Of a DNA stretch of 64,000 nucleotides, positions 9,247-18,344 are shown piece after piece. The notes under the pieces were generated by a model. It was not told the DNA's origin. It worked only from the letters and a program-made list of their open reading frames with translations, and did no database searches. The position numbers and the translations under genes are program-made. Within the stretch, counting starts at the first letter, position 1; every line of letters begins with the position of its first letter. Origin of the DNA: Clostridiales bacterium (GTDB lineage: Bacteria; Bacillota; Clostridia; Oscillospirales; CAG-272). The DNA lies in NCBI GenBank assembly GCA_022793655.1, contig JAAWDG010000003.1, positions 1 to 64,000 on the forward strand, written 5' to 3'.

Positions 9247-11189
9247 CAAAAGCAAAAGAATTTTTTACCCGCTATATACTCACACCGACCGCCCCTTCGT
9301 TTTTAACAAAACGGATTCAAAACAAGCCCCTTCGCATCATCATTACCACCATGGCCTATTTGGCGGCGCTTGTTTTTCCGGTCTGGTGTTATCTTGCCTC
9401 TGAGTATGTGCATTTTTCGACCATCGCCAGCGGCAAATTCGTATATTTTCTGCAAAACCGAACCTCGGTTGCCATCGGCATGATCATCATGCTTTACACC
9501 TTTTTCATCATATTGAACCTCCTTTTGAAAAAGGCCTGGGCAGCCAATTTGCTGCTCGGCGGAACTGTAGTGGTATTTGCCATTGTCAACCACTTCAAAT
9601 ACATATTAACCGGTGACTTCTTCTATCCGTGGGATATGGTGCAAGCCGGCAACGTGGGTGAGCTCACTGGATTTGTCAGCGCCGGCTTCCCCATCAAGTA
9701 TGTATTGGCCCTGCTCAGCATTCTTTTGCTGGCGCTTGTGCCGTTGCTTGGCAATGTTTCAGTCCCACTGAAAGCTTATGTGCGGGTACCAATTGCCCTA
9801 CTCATTGGCCTTTGCGTGTTTTTTCACGTCAATACGCCGGCCAAGGCCACTGCCTATTTAGATCAATATGGCATGGAGCAAATGAACGCCGCCCTGCAGT
9901 CCTCTAACTATGTGGACAACGGCTTTATCGGCGGCTTTACCCTCAATGTGCTCTTTCTCAATGTGGAGCAGCCCGAGGGGTACTCAGAAGCGGCGGTTAA
10001 TGATTATCTGGCGCCGTATGAATACAAAGATGCGGCCGACGACTTTTCCTCGCCTGACATCATTGTCATTCTTTCTGAAAGCTTTTGGGATCCCAAAAGC
10101 CTGCCGGGTTCCCGTTTCTATGATTTAGAGGGAAATGAAGCCAATCCGCTTGCTCATTTTGACGCCTTAGCGTCCAAAGAAGGCACCATCAGCGGGGTCA
10201 TGGCCAATACGGCTCTTGGCGGCGGCACGGTACGGCCTGAGTTTGAGGTACTGACCGGTCTTTCCACCGATTATCTGCCTTCTGGCAGCGTGCCTTATCA
10301 GTATCTGAATCAGCAAACACCCAGCTATGTTTCGGTCTATAAAGAGTTAGGCTATAAAACCTATAGCGTGCACCCGTATATTCCGGCCTTTTATGCCAGA
10401 CAAACGGGCTATCCCTATATCGGTATTGACAACCTAAGCTTTGAAGAAGACTTTTACGCCCGGCACGAACGGGACAACTGGCCCTTCTATATCAGCGGCG
10501 GCTATCTCTCTGATTATTCATTTGAGCAATATTTAGAAGCGGTGTTAAACGAAAATGAACAAAACACCCAATCCCCTGCCTTTCTCATGGGAATATCGAT
10601 GGAGGCCCATCAACCCTATGAAACTAAATACAAACCAGAAGATTTGACCATTATCGCCCAAAACGATTCATTGGATCCAGAAACGCTGGGCGCGTTCCGC
10701 AATTTCACCATGGCCATGAAAAATGCCGACAATGCGCTTGGCACACTGGCCGACTATATCGATAAGCGGGAAAAAGATACCGTCTTAGTTTACTTTGGCG
10801 ATCACCTGCCCACACTGGGCGTCAACTATGCTGCTTATTGCTCAAGCGGACTCATTCAAAGCACCGAAAGAAATTCGTTTGAAGAACGATATGCAACCCA
10901 AACCACGCCTTTCCTGATCTATGCAAACTTTGATTTAAAAGACAGCGTTTTGCTAAAAAAAGGCAAGGATAACCAAATTGCTTCGTATAATCTTTTAAAT
11001 GCGCTAAGCGAGTTGATCGGTTCACCGCGCACCCCCTATATGCAGCTGTTAACCGATTTAGGGCTTACTTCACCCATTTACAATGTGCGTATGCAAATTC
11101 CCATGACGGATGAGCTGCAGTATTTTGTAAACGGACAGCGCATGGTTACGTATGATCGAATTGTCGGCAAACATTACTCTGCTGATTGA
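9243..11189 (+). CDS. LTA synthase family sulfatase-fold membrane enzyme
   Basis: A 648-residue protein with about five N-terminal membrane segments (residues 30-210), then an extracellular alkaline-phosphatase/sulfatase-fold domain. Metal and active-site regions are visible: 'DIIVILSESFWD' (first acidic metal ligand), 'ANTALGGGTVRPEFEVLTG' (probable Thr nucleophile), and 'LVYFGDHLPTLG' (Asp-His ligands). LtaS-type enzymes transfer glycerol-phosphate from phosphatidylglycerol to teichoic acid or glycans. The start overlaps the DUF4832 gene by 4 nt. It may be a teichoic-acid synthase or a glycan phosphoglycerol transferase; the sequence does not decide. Confidence 0.9.
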   Translation: MTKAKEFFTRYILTPTAPSFLTKRIQNKPLRIIITTMAYLAALVFPVWCYLASEYVHFSTIASGKFVYFLQNRTSVAIGMIIMLYTFFIILNLLLKKAWAANLLLGGTVVVFAIVNHFKYILTGDFFYPWDMVQAGNVGELTGFVSAGFPIKYVLALLSILLLALVPLLGNVSVPLKAYVRVPIALLIGLCVFFHVNTPAKATAYLDQYGMEQMNAALQSSNYVDNGFIGGFTLNVLFLNVEQPEGYSEAAVNDYLAPYEYKDAADDFSSPDIIVILSESFWDPKSLPGSRFYDLEGNEANPLAHFDALASKEGTISGVMANTALGGGTVRPEFEVLTGLSTDYLPSGSVPYQYLNQQTPSYVSVYKELGYKTYSVHPYIPAFYARQTGYPYIGIDNLSFEEDFYARHERDNWPFYISGGYLSDYSFEQYLEAVLNENEQNTQSPAFLMGISMEAHQPYETKYKPEDLTIIAQNDSLDPETLGAFRNFTMAMKNADNALGTLADYIDKREKDTVLVYFGDHLPTLGVNYAAYCSSGLIQSTERNSFEERYATQTTPFLIYANFDLKDSVLLKKGKDNQIASYNLLNALSELIGSPRTPYMQLLTDLGLTSPIYNVRMQIPMTDELQYFVNGQRMVTYDRIVGKHYSAD

Positions 11190-11230
11190 GCCGCTTTTGG
11201 CTGCTTTGCTGCAACGAAAAAAGCTAAAAA

Positions 11231-11262
11231 GGGCGGGCCTTAAAACGGCCCGCTCATTTTAT
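11231..11262 (+). terminator. Rho-independent terminator of the LtaS-like gene
   Basis: A 9-bp GC-rich stem (arms 'gggcgggcc' and 'ggcccgctc') with a TTAAAAC loop is followed by ATTTTATT, 40 bp after the stop. Confidence 0.85.
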
Positions 11263-11284
11263 TGATTATGAAGGAGTGTCCACT

Positions 11285-12646
11285 ATGAACCTGCCCCCCT
11301 CATTTGTTACACGCATGCAGCGTCTTTTGCGAGAAGAGTACCCCGCTTATGAAAAGGCCCTGCAGGAGTCGCCGGTGAAAGGGCTCATCACCTCTGTCAA
11401 AATGTCGGCCGAAGCCTTCGCCGCGCAACAGCCCTTTGCGCTAAAAGAAATTCCCTATTGCACAAACGGTTTTTATTTCAATGCGCCAAATCCAGGCCGG
11501 CATCCGCTTCATCACGCCGGCGGCTTTTATGTGCAGGATCCATCGGCCATGGCCACGGTTTGCGCGCTTCCGGTTCAAAAAGGTTTGCGGGTATTAGACT
11601 GCTGCGCGGCCCCAGGCGGTAAATCCATTCAGTTAGCAACTAAAATCGGCCCTGACGGACTGCTTCTTTCCAATGAAATTGACCGGGGGCGTGCGCGCAT
11701 TTTAGCGGCCAATATTGAACGCATGGGCCTTACGAACACGATTGTGACAAGTCAGGACACCGCCGCACTAAAAGAGCAATATCCAGATTATTTTGATCTT
11801 GTGCTGGCCGATGCGCCCTGCTCGGGCGAAGGAATGTTCCGAAAATACGAAGAAGCGGTCAGCGATTGGAGCGAAGGAAAAATCGCCGGCTGCACTAACA
11901 TGCAACAAAACATTTTAGAAAATGCCAGTGCGTGCGTGATGCCGGGCGGTTATTTGCTCTATGCCACCTGCACCTTCTCGGTCGAAGAAAACGAGGCCAT
12001 GATTGAGGCATTCTTAGAAAATCACCCGCAGTTCACCCTATGCCCCGTCAATGAAGCGCTTTTGCCGTTCACGAAACCGGGCGTCACAGAAAAAACAATC
12101 TTAACCAGACGGTTTTATCCGCACCAAGCGCCAGGCGAAGGACAATTTATCGCGCTCATGCAAAAAAGTGCTGATAGCGACCGGCAAAAGCAACCGCCTG
12201 CTCGAAAAAGCACATTCTGTCAGCCCACAAAAGAAGAACAAGCCCTAATTCATCAATTTATCGCACAAAACACGACGCTTGACCTAACCCATCATCCCAT
12301 CATCACTGCGCCCGATGGGTTCCGAATCCTATCCAGCCCTGCGCCCGCCTCGTTACAAAGCATCGTGGCTTATGGCGTGAACATGGGTCATATACAAAAA
12401 GGTGTTTTTCACCCTCATCATCAATTTTTTAGCGCCTATGGACGTTTTTTTAAACAGCAAGTCAACCTTGCGGCCGACTCTTCCGAGGCAGCGCTTTTTT
12501 TAGCCGGCCATCCATTGCCGTTTGCAGGCCCAAACGGATGGTGCTGTATTCTTATAGATGGCTGTCCGCTCAGCGGCGGAAAACGGGTCGGCGGTCTTGT
12601 CAAAAACCACTATCCCAAAGGGCTAAGGCAATCTTTGCCATCATGA
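11285..12646 (+). CDS. rsmF: RsmF-type rRNA (cytosine-C5) methyltransferase
   Basis: A 453-residue member of the NOL1/NOP2/Sun family, which uses SAM to make m5C in rRNA. The listed start (GTG 11276) lies in the 'aaggag' ribosome binding site, so ATG 11285 is the start. The SAM-binding motif is 'LDCCAAPGGKSIQLATKI'; the two catalytic cysteines are in 'LADAPCSGEGMFRK' and 'LLYATCTFSVEEN'. The last ~110 residues form the PUA-like or RsmF C-terminal region typical of Gram-positive RsmF. It is a monocistronic unit between two terminators. The exact rRNA position cannot be read from sequence. Confidence 0.92.
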   Translation: MNLPPSFVTRMQRLLREEYPAYEKALQESPVKGLITSVKMSAEAFAAQQPFALKEIPYCTNGFYFNAPNPGRHPLHHAGGFYVQDPSAMATVCALPVQKGLRVLDCCAAPGGKSIQLATKIGPDGLLLSNEIDRGRARILAANIERMGLTNTIVTSQDTAALKEQYPDYFDLVLADAPCSGEGMFRKYEEAVSDWSEGKIAGCTNMQQNILENASACVMPGGYLLYATCTFSVEENEAMIEAFLENHPQFTLCPVNEALLPFTKPGVTEKTILTRRFYPHQAPGEGQFIALMQKSADSDRQKQPPARKSTFCQPTKEEQALIHQFIAQNTTLDLTHHPIITAPDGFRILSSPAPASLQSIVAYGVNMGHIQKGVFHPHHQFFSAYGRFFKQQVNLAADSSEAALFLAGHPLPFAGPNGWCCILIDGCPLSGGKRVGGLVKNHYPKGLRQSLPS

Positions 12647-12750
12647 TTGACGCCGCCTTTTTCCCACTAAAATATGATGATAAGAAAAACGGCCGCTTTG
12701 GGTTTCGCCATTCTATTCGCCAAACCATAACGGCTTTTTTGCAAAATATT

Positions 12751-12783
12751 TACCCGGGTTCAATTTCCGGGTATTTATTTTTT
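12751..12783 (+). terminator. Rho-independent terminator of rsmF
   Basis: The stem 'tacccgg' / 'ccgggta' is followed by TTTATTTTTTT, about 105 bp after the rsmF stop. The longer ORF 12538-12804 covers this hairpin and is not a gene. Confidence 0.85.
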
Positions 12784-12855
12784 TACGAATATATGATATA
12801 CTAACCATACAAGGATAGCAGTGTCTGTTATCCAAAATCACTGTAAAGGAGCAGC

Positions 12856-13395
12856 ATGATGAAAACGACCATCAACGCACGCGGCGTTATTATTGATGAC
12901 GCCTTGAGAGCCGCCACAGAGAAAAAACTAAGCAAATTAGAAAAGTTTTTCGGTAAGGACACCGCATCGGCCACTGTCACATTCCGCGAAATAAAAATGG
13001 TACAGACGGTTGAGGTAACCATTTCTCTATATGGCACGATCTTCCGTGCAGAAGAAGAGGATTCATCGTTCCGCAATGCGCTGGACCGCGCAGTTGAAAC
13101 TATCGAGCGGCAAATTCGCAAAAACAAGACCCGCTTGGAAAAGAGATGGAGAAGCGAAGGGCTTGCCATGGTATTTAAACCCGACGACGATGAATATGAA
13201 TACGATGAAGAAGTCGATTTCAATATACGCACCAAGACCTTTGACAGCAAACCGATGTCTGCCGAAGAAGCCATTCTACAAATGAATTTGTTAGGCCACA
13301 CCTTCTTTGTTTTCCGCGATGATACGACAGAACAAACCTGCGTTGTATATAAACGGCACGACAATTCCTATGGCCTGCTTACGCCTGAATCGTAA
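12856..13395 (+). CDS. hpf: Ribosome hibernation promoting factor, long form
   Basis: A 179-residue long-form HPF/RaiA, which inactivates ribosomes as 100S dimers in stationary phase. The N-terminal domain (about 1-100) blocks the decoding site ('NARGVIIDDALRAATEKKLSK', followed by the 'ATVTFREIK' strand). An acidic linker (about residues 115-125) leads to the C-terminal dimerisation domain ('EEAILQMNLLGHTFFVFRD'). An 'aaaggag' ribosome binding site precedes tandem ATGs at 12856 and 12859, and either could be used. It is expressed alone, as is usual for this gene in Firmicutes. Confidence 0.95.
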   Translation: MMKTTINARGVIIDDALRAATEKKLSKLEKFFGKDTASATVTFREIKMVQTVEVTISLYGTIFRAEEEDSSFRNALDRAVETIERQIRKNKTRLEKRWRSEGLAMVFKPDDDEYEYDEEVDFNIRTKTFDSKPMSAEEAILQMNLLGHTFFVFRDDTTEQTCVVYKRHDNSYGLLTPES

Positions 13396-13445
13396 GAACT
13401 TGGCATCACACATTGATACCAGCTATAAAATAAAACCATATTTGT

Positions 13446-13474
13446 TGGGGAGTGCCGCATCGCAGCACTCCCCA
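13446..13474. terminator. Strong hairpin between hpf and the HAD phosphatase gene
   Basis: A 10-bp perfect stem (arm 'tggggagtgc') has a 9-nt loop but no T-run afterwards. It may be a weak terminator, or a processing or stability element, since both genes point the same way and only 105 bp separate them. Confidence 0.5.
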
Positions 13475-13500
13475 CATCCATAAAAGAAAGCGAACCGACG

Positions 13501-14148
13501 ATGAAATATGAATGCGCCCTCTTTGATTTAGACGGCACCTTGCTTGACACGTTAACCGATTTAAAAAACAGTGTAAACACGGCCCTTGCCAAGTTCGGGT
13601 TCCCTCCACGCACCCAAAACGAAATCCGTTGTTTTGTAGGACATGGCGTAAAAAAATTGATTGAACGCAGCTTGCCGTCCAATTGCAGCACCGAACAGTG
13701 CGAACAGGTTTTTCAGTTTTTTATGCAGCACTATGAGCATCACCTCGCCGATCACACGAGCGTGTATGACGGCATTGTGCCCATGCTCCACCGTCTTCAA
13801 CATGAGCATATAAAAATCGGGATTGTGTCGAATAAGGCCGACAGCGCCGTGCAGGTACTATGTCGGCAATATTTTGACGGACTATACGCGCTGGCGGCCG
13901 GCGCCAAAGAAAATATCCGCAAAAAACCTTATCCCGATGCCGTTAATCAGATGATGCAGCGCCTGTTGGTCACGAGGGATAAGACCGTGTATATTGGCGA
14001 TTCTGAGGTAGATATCGAAACCGCAAAAAACGCAGGCATTCACTGCATTTCGGTCGCTTGGGGATTCCGCAGCTGGGCAGAACTGTCCAACGCCCGCGCC
14101 AAAACCATTGTCACTTCGCCGGAAGAATTAACTAATCTGATTCTATAA
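13501..14148 (+). CDS. HAD hydrolase, phosphoglycolate phosphatase-like
   Basis: A 215-residue HAD phosphatase. Motif I is 'ALFDLDGTLLDTL' (nucleophile Asp and acid/base Asp). Motif II is 'IGIVSNKAD' (Ser-Asn where Thr/Ser is expected). The motif III Lys is probably in 'RKKPYPDAVNQM', and motif IV is 'VYIGDSEVDIETA'. The alpha-helical cap lies at about residues 15-80. Length and cap match the Gph/PpaX group, which acts on phosphoglycolate or pyrophosphate, though other phosphomonoesters are possible. No clear ribosome binding site: 'aaagaaagcgaaccgacg' lies just upstream. Confidence 0.85.
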   Translation: MKYECALFDLDGTLLDTLTDLKNSVNTALAKFGFPPRTQNEIRCFVGHGVKKLIERSLPSNCSTEQCEQVFQFFMQHYEHHLADHTSVYDGIVPMLHRLQHEHIKIGIVSNKADSAVQVLCRQYFDGLYALAAGAKENIRKKPYPDAVNQMMQRLLVTRDKTVYIGDSEVDIETAKNAGIHCISVAWGFRSWAELSNARAKTIVTSPEELTNLIL

Positions 14149-14228
14149 AATTTCTAAAATCAAAATGAACTAATCTGGTTCTTCTGCAAAATGCAGCTTA
14201 CCCCTAAATCATATGACAGAAGCAAAAA

Positions 14229-14256
14229 AACAAGCCGTTTAAACGGCTTGTTTTTT
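14229..14256 (+). terminator. Rho-independent terminator
   Basis: A 20-bp perfect palindrome, 'caagccgtttaaacggcttg', is flanked by A-run and T-run. It ends the phosphatase transcript and may also work on the minus strand. It is distinct from the repeat family that starts just after it. Confidence 0.85.
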
Positions 14257-14269
14257 ATGCTACAAAGGT

Positions 14270-14560
14270 TATAGAAAGTTTATGTAAATTGGCCGAAAAT
14301 TTGTCTTGTTACCCGTTAGGGATAACCAAGCAAATTTCAGTTCCCTCGAAATTTAACGATGCTAGTTGTTCCGGCAGGTGTGCATGCGTACCGGCACGAC
14401 CAGTTAAATTTTCCAAGACACCTGATAAGGTTTCTTGTCTATACTATCAAGTTTTAGCTATCTCGAAATTTGACGATTTCGGCCCTGCCGAAATTTCGCT
14501 TGGTTAAGCGAAAAGGCAAATTTCCCAAGACACCTGTAAGGTGTCTTGCCTATACTATGA
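14270..14560 (+). repeat. Structured repeat cluster R1 (three tandem units, plus orientation)
   Basis: This fills the 400-bp gene-free stretch together with the terminator. Unit C is the clearest: P1 'gaaatttg' (14465) / 'caaatttc' (14517), P2 'tttcggc' / 'gccgaaa', P3 'tttcgctt' / 'aagcgaaa', then P4 at 14526-14548 (arms 'caagacacc' / 'ggtgtcttg'). Unit B has P1 at 14348 and 14403 and P4 at 14414-14437. Unit A (14295-14338) has one inner hairpin. The junction 'ctatactatcaagtttta' lies between B and C. The cluster's right end supplies the TAG stop of the convergent 974-residue gene, and P4 of unit C probably acts as its terminator. Confidence 0.85.
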
Positions 14561-17474
14561 TTTTTGTGATAATTGCGAGCGCCGCAATCCAAAACAACTG
14601 ATAAAGCCCTGTATAGATCGAGGCAACGGCGCCGCCGCCATTAAAGATCAAAAGCAGCAAAGAAACAATGCCTCCGACACCCATGGCCGCCATTTTCACA
14701 AAAACGCCTGTTTTAATCGCCCTGTGCACTCGCTCACAACTCATAAAGGCACGCAACATATCTTTTACCGAACGCTTAGATACAATGCCGCTGTCCAAAT
14801 GTTCTTTTGCCAAATTCACTTCTTGATCAGAACGATGCTTAATCACTTTCACTGGATACTGATCATAGCGCAGCAGCAAATTCAACATGCGATCGTCAAT
14901 GTTAGGGTCAAAGGTGCGAACGCTGATGCAAACACCCGCTGTATACAAATTACGCAAAATATCTTCAAATTCGCGGTCAATGGTATACTCAACATAAAAT
15001 TTGGCGGCAATTTCATCTTCAATGGCCATAAACATAATACAAATGCCACCGTTGCCTTCAATCACCTCATCCTCATCGTCAAAGCCAGGCACATAGCCCT
15101 TGCGCACAAGGTAATCGGTTTTTCCAATATAAATATGACTGCCTGCTACCATCGCCTCAATGCCGTCATCTTCTATCGTACCAAAGAAAACTTCATCGGT
15201 TGTGCCAAGCTCCAAAGTTGCCATATTAAACACTTGGGATAGGGGCCCACCGTATTTTCTAAAAATATTGGCCGCATTAAAGACCACACGATCAATCCGA
15301 TGGCTGCCGTACACTTTAATGCTTTTGACTTTGACACCTTTGGTGGGAAAAATATCCTTGTCTTCAAAAGTGAGAACCGACGTGTCTAACGATTCCTCGA
15401 CCACCTTTTCACCAATAATGGCGCTCTCGTTCGCAAAAGCCTGTTTACTTGCCTTATACAGTGGATAGCTGTATGTAATAAACATAGAAATCGGCGCACA
15501 CATAGCAAGCGTAAAATAGCCCATGCTCACACCGCTCGCAAAAGAGGCCGTTCGAGCAAAGCCAATGATACAAAACAGAAGCGAGAGAATCGCCATGATC
15601 GGCACGATAAACAAAAGAATGGATTTATAAGATGGATACTGTCTCATTTTGTCAAAAAATCCATCGATAAACGCGCCTCTCTTCAGCTTATACATGGTGT
15701 CGCCAAGCCGCTCTTCACCAAGATTCTCTGTCGGTTGATCAGCCTGTTCCTCTTCCAGATCTGCACCACCGTCAAATGTTTCTTGCGGCTTACTCTCCAC
15801 AAAAGAATGAAAAGCACCGCGTTCTTCTGCCTTCTCTTCTTCGGATAATCCGCAAAGCGCATATTTCATTTTTTTGGAGGCCACTATATTAAATGAGTAC
15901 ATCTCTCTTTTAAGATTCATAAACTCATAAACCAGGCTAAACAAAACACATAACGCAACCGGGAAATTATAAGTTGTGTAACTAACACGACAGAATATCG
16001 CAATCAAAACCTGGTACAACAGCGAAATTAAAGCAATCAGCGCCATGCCCGATTCAGGAATGAGCTGTCCCCTCAACAGGGCTGCTCCCCCCTTTTTCAG
16101 TTGGTCAAATACAAGCGCATAGGCAAAGACAGTCAGCTGCAGCCCCACCATCACGTTAACAATGGGATAATACTGAGCGCTGATCCCCTTGGGCAATCCC
16201 CCGCCAAGTACCGTAATGTTTTCAAAGAAAAACAAGAGTACTGTCAGTAAAAGAGCCGTAGCTAACTTCAAAAGCAGTTTACGATACTGCCCTTTATATC
16301 GACGAAAAATAGATTTTGTTTGTGAATGATCGGTAAACTCAATGGCTGGTTTTGTCTCTTCATTGACTATCTTAAAAAGATCCGTCGAGGTCATCGTCTT
16401 GGCGTCTTCTTCGGCCTGTCTGCTCACTTGTTGCGTGGCTTCCTCTCCAATTACGTCCTTTAGCTTGTCCTCCATACCAAAGGCCAGCATCAAGTTTACA
16501 TCCACCGCATCAAACTCCGCAGCGGTCTGTTGATTGTCGGATTCTTGGTTGAGTGAAGATTCTTCTTTGTCTGTTTCAAGGGCTACAGACTCAGCGGGCC
16601 GCGCCTCCTCTGCTTCGATTGGCTCTGCTTGGGCCACTGCTTCTGTTACCGGTTCATCAATGATTTCAGCCTCCGATTCGGCGGCTGTTGCAGCAGCAGA
16701 TATTGTATCGGCCGAAGCCGTCTTGGCCGCCCGTTTGGTCAACGAAGCGATGAAATTAAACACATTTTTCTTGGCGCTTTCGTTCGGCTGTATATAATCT
16801 TCTGAAGATTCTTCTATCACCGCCGATGTTTCTTCCTCTATGGGGTCTTCGGCAAACAATGCCTCTTCTGCTTCATCGTCCACCCCGACTGCCTCTATAT
16901 CAATCGTATTATAATACTCCGCCGCATCGCCATAGACAGCCTCTACCTCATCGGTGAGGGTCATCTCTTCTTCATCCAATAAAGCGTCTGATTCGCTGAC
17001 AGTCTCTTCTCTCTCAAAGGCTGCCTGCGCTTCTTCCTTGGCTTCATCGGCAATTGCCTGCATATCCGGCATGGCGCCAAACTGCTCCATTTGCGCAATT
17101 TCATCCTCGTTTAGCATGGCGCCCATGACCTCTTGCATATCACTGCCAGATGCGGCATGAAAGGACAATTCCGTCTCTGTTTTTAATGGAAATGCCGGTG
17201 CCTCTATCTCTGTTTCCTGTCGAGTCGCAGGGGCAGGCGGCTCGACCGCTCTAAAAGAAATCGGTCTTTCGATTGTATAATGATATCGCATGGCAGGCTG
17301 AGTCGTCTGCTGTGGCGCAGCGATCGGCTCCGTTTCGCCGCTACGTACAAGCGCTTCATCGATAGGATCTGTCTCCATCGATTCTGGCTGTGCGCCCCGT
17401 TCATCCCCCGAGATGCTTTCCTTTAATTTTTTGAGCAATTCCTGAGGGGACATTTCGTTATTTTTATTTTTCAT
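14550..17474 (-). CDS. Degenerate P-type ATPase-like membrane protein with long acidic N-terminus
   Basis: A 974-residue protein. Residues 1-390 are acidic, rich in Ala/Glu/Asp and probably disordered. Hydrophobic segments start near residue 395, pair up again near 620-670, and return at 925-970. The second half follows a P1B-type ATPase layout: 'CAPIS' where the CPx motif sits, then 'TFEDKDIFPTKGV' (near 703) where 'FDKTGTLT' is expected, 'YGGPLSQVF' where 'SEHPLA' is expected, 'GIEAMVAGSHIYIG' matching the nucleotide domain, and 'VRTFDPN' (near 851) where 'TGDN' is expected. The DKTGT and GDGxNDxxAL motifs are missing, so it cannot be a normal ion pump. A structural or sensory role is inferred. 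It ends inside repeat cluster R1. Confidence 0.75.
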   Translation of the reverse strand: MKNKNNEMSPQELLKKLKESISGDERGAQPESMETDPIDEALVRSGETEPIAAPQQTTQPAMRYHYTIERPISFRAVEPPAPATRQETEIEAPAFPLKTETELSFHAASGSDMQEVMGAMLNEDEIAQMEQFGAMPDMQAIADEAKEEAQAAFEREETVSESDALLDEEEMTLTDEVEAVYGDAAEYYNTIDIEAVGVDDEAEEALFAEDPIEEETSAVIEESSEDYIQPNESAKKNVFNFIASLTKRAAKTASADTISAAATAAESEAEIIDEPVTEAVAQAEPIEAEEARPAESVALETDKEESSLNQESDNQQTAAEFDAVDVNLMLAFGMEDKLKDVIGEEATQQVSRQAEEDAKTMTSTDLFKIVNEETKPAIEFTDHSQTKSIFRRYKGQYRKLLLKLATALLLTVLLFFFENITVLGGGLPKGISAQYYPIVNVMVGLQLTVFAYALVFDQLKKGGAALLRGQLIPESGMALIALISLLYQVLIAIFCRVSYTTYNFPVALCVLFSLVYEFMNLKREMYSFNIVASKKMKYALCGLSEEEKAEERGAFHSFVESKPQETFDGGADLEEEQADQPTENLGEERLGDTMYKLKRGAFIDGFFDKMRQYPSYKSILLFIVPIMAILSLLFCIIGFARTASFASGVSMGYFTLAMCAPISMFITYSYPLYKASKQAFANESAIIGEKVVEESLDTSVLTFEDKDIFPTKGVKVKSIKVYGSHRIDRVVFNAANIFRKYGGPLSQVFNMATLELGTTDEVFFGTIEDDGIEAMVAGSHIYIGKTDYLVRKGYVPGFDDEDEVIEGNGGICIMFMAIEDEIAAKFYVEYTIDREFEDILRNLYTAGVCISVRTFDPNIDDRMLNLLLRYDQYPVKVIKHRSDQEVNLAKEHLDSGIVSKRSVKDMLRAFMSCERVHRAIKTGVFVKMAAMGVGGIVSLLLLIFNGGGAVASIYTGLYQLFWIAALAIITKIIV

Positions 17475-17488
17475 AAGATCTGCTCCGT

Positions 17489-18262
17489 TCAGTGATTTCT
17501 TTGTCTAGCCGCCTCACACAAGATGACCGCAGCCGCCGTTGACACATTAAAAGAATTGACTTTGCCATACATCGGTATCGAAAGCAAAAAGTCACATTTT
17601 TCTTTAATTTTTTGTGAGAGGCCGGCCCCCTCACTGCCAAGCACAAATGCGCTGGCACCGGTAAGATCCGTCTGGTAAAGAGACGTACCGTCCGCCTCGG
17701 CACCATAAACCCAAACGCCATTTTCTTTCAACTGATCAATCGCCGCCGAAAGGTTCGTTACTTTCGCAATCGCCATATGAGAAACAGCGCCCGCCGAGCT
17801 CCGGCTGACAACCGGTGTGATGCCTACACAATGGCGCTTTGAAATAATAATTCCATGCACACCGGCGCCTTCAGCACACCGAATCATAGCCCCTAAGTTA
17901 TGCGGATCATTAATTTTGTCTGCAATTAGCAGGAACGGGGCTTCGTTTCTTTTGGCGGCGATAGCCAAAATATCTGCAATCGAAACATATTGAACCCCAG
18001 CGCTTAAGGCAACAACACCCTGATGAATCACGCCGGCCGATAAAGAATCTAACTTTCCCTTATCGGCGCGAAAAAAAGGAACGCCGTTCTCTTTAGCTAA
18101 TTGTATAATCTGCTGATAAGCCGCATCGCGCGCTTTATCGGCAATAAATATTTTATCGACACTGCGCCCGCTTTTCAACAATTCCGTAACGGCGTTAATA
18201 CCCGCCACTACGTTTTCAGCTGGCTCAAAAGACCGATTTTCATTCATTGAATACTGTTTCAT
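17489..18262 (-). CDS. rlmB: 23S rRNA (guanosine-2'-O-)-methyltransferase, RlmB/TrmH group 3
   Basis: A 257-residue SpoU-family methyltransferase that makes 2'-O-methylguanosine in 23S rRNA. The N-terminal substrate-binding domain is 'VVAGINAVTELLKSGR'. The catalytic knot domain shows the three SpoU motifs: 'INDPHNLGAMIRCAEGAGVH', 'VLGSEGAGLSQ' and 'SIPMYGKVNSFNVSTAAAV'. The stop lies 14 bp upstream of the 974-residue gene, so the two are probably co-transcribed. The start at 18262 has only a weak 'gagag' site; a second Met (residue 6) is an alternative. Confidence 0.93.
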   Translation of the reverse strand: MKQYSMNENRSFEPAENVVAGINAVTELLKSGRSVDKIFIADKARDAAYQQIIQLAKENGVPFFRADKGKLDSLSAGVIHQGVVALSAGVQYVSIADILAIAAKRNEAPFLLIADKINDPHNLGAMIRCAEGAGVHGIIISKRHCVGITPVVSRSSAGAVSHMAIAKVTNLSAAIDQLKENGVWVYGAEADGTSLYQTDLTGASAFVLGSEGAGLSQKIKEKCDFLLSIPMYGKVNSFNVSTAAAVILCEAARQRNH

Positions 18263-18344
18263 TGACTCTCTAACTTTAATTTATTCGATTATATATAGAT
18301 CACAAAAATTAAATATGTATCTTATCAATCATCTATTCGACATA

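Noticed and set aside
12538-12804. 88-residue plus-strand ORF after rsmF
   Set aside because: It overlaps the end of rsmF and runs through a clear rho-independent terminator.
14541-15242. 233-residue plus-strand ORF antisense to the 974-residue gene
   Set aside because: It is the antisense shadow of a convincing gene and has no domain of its own.
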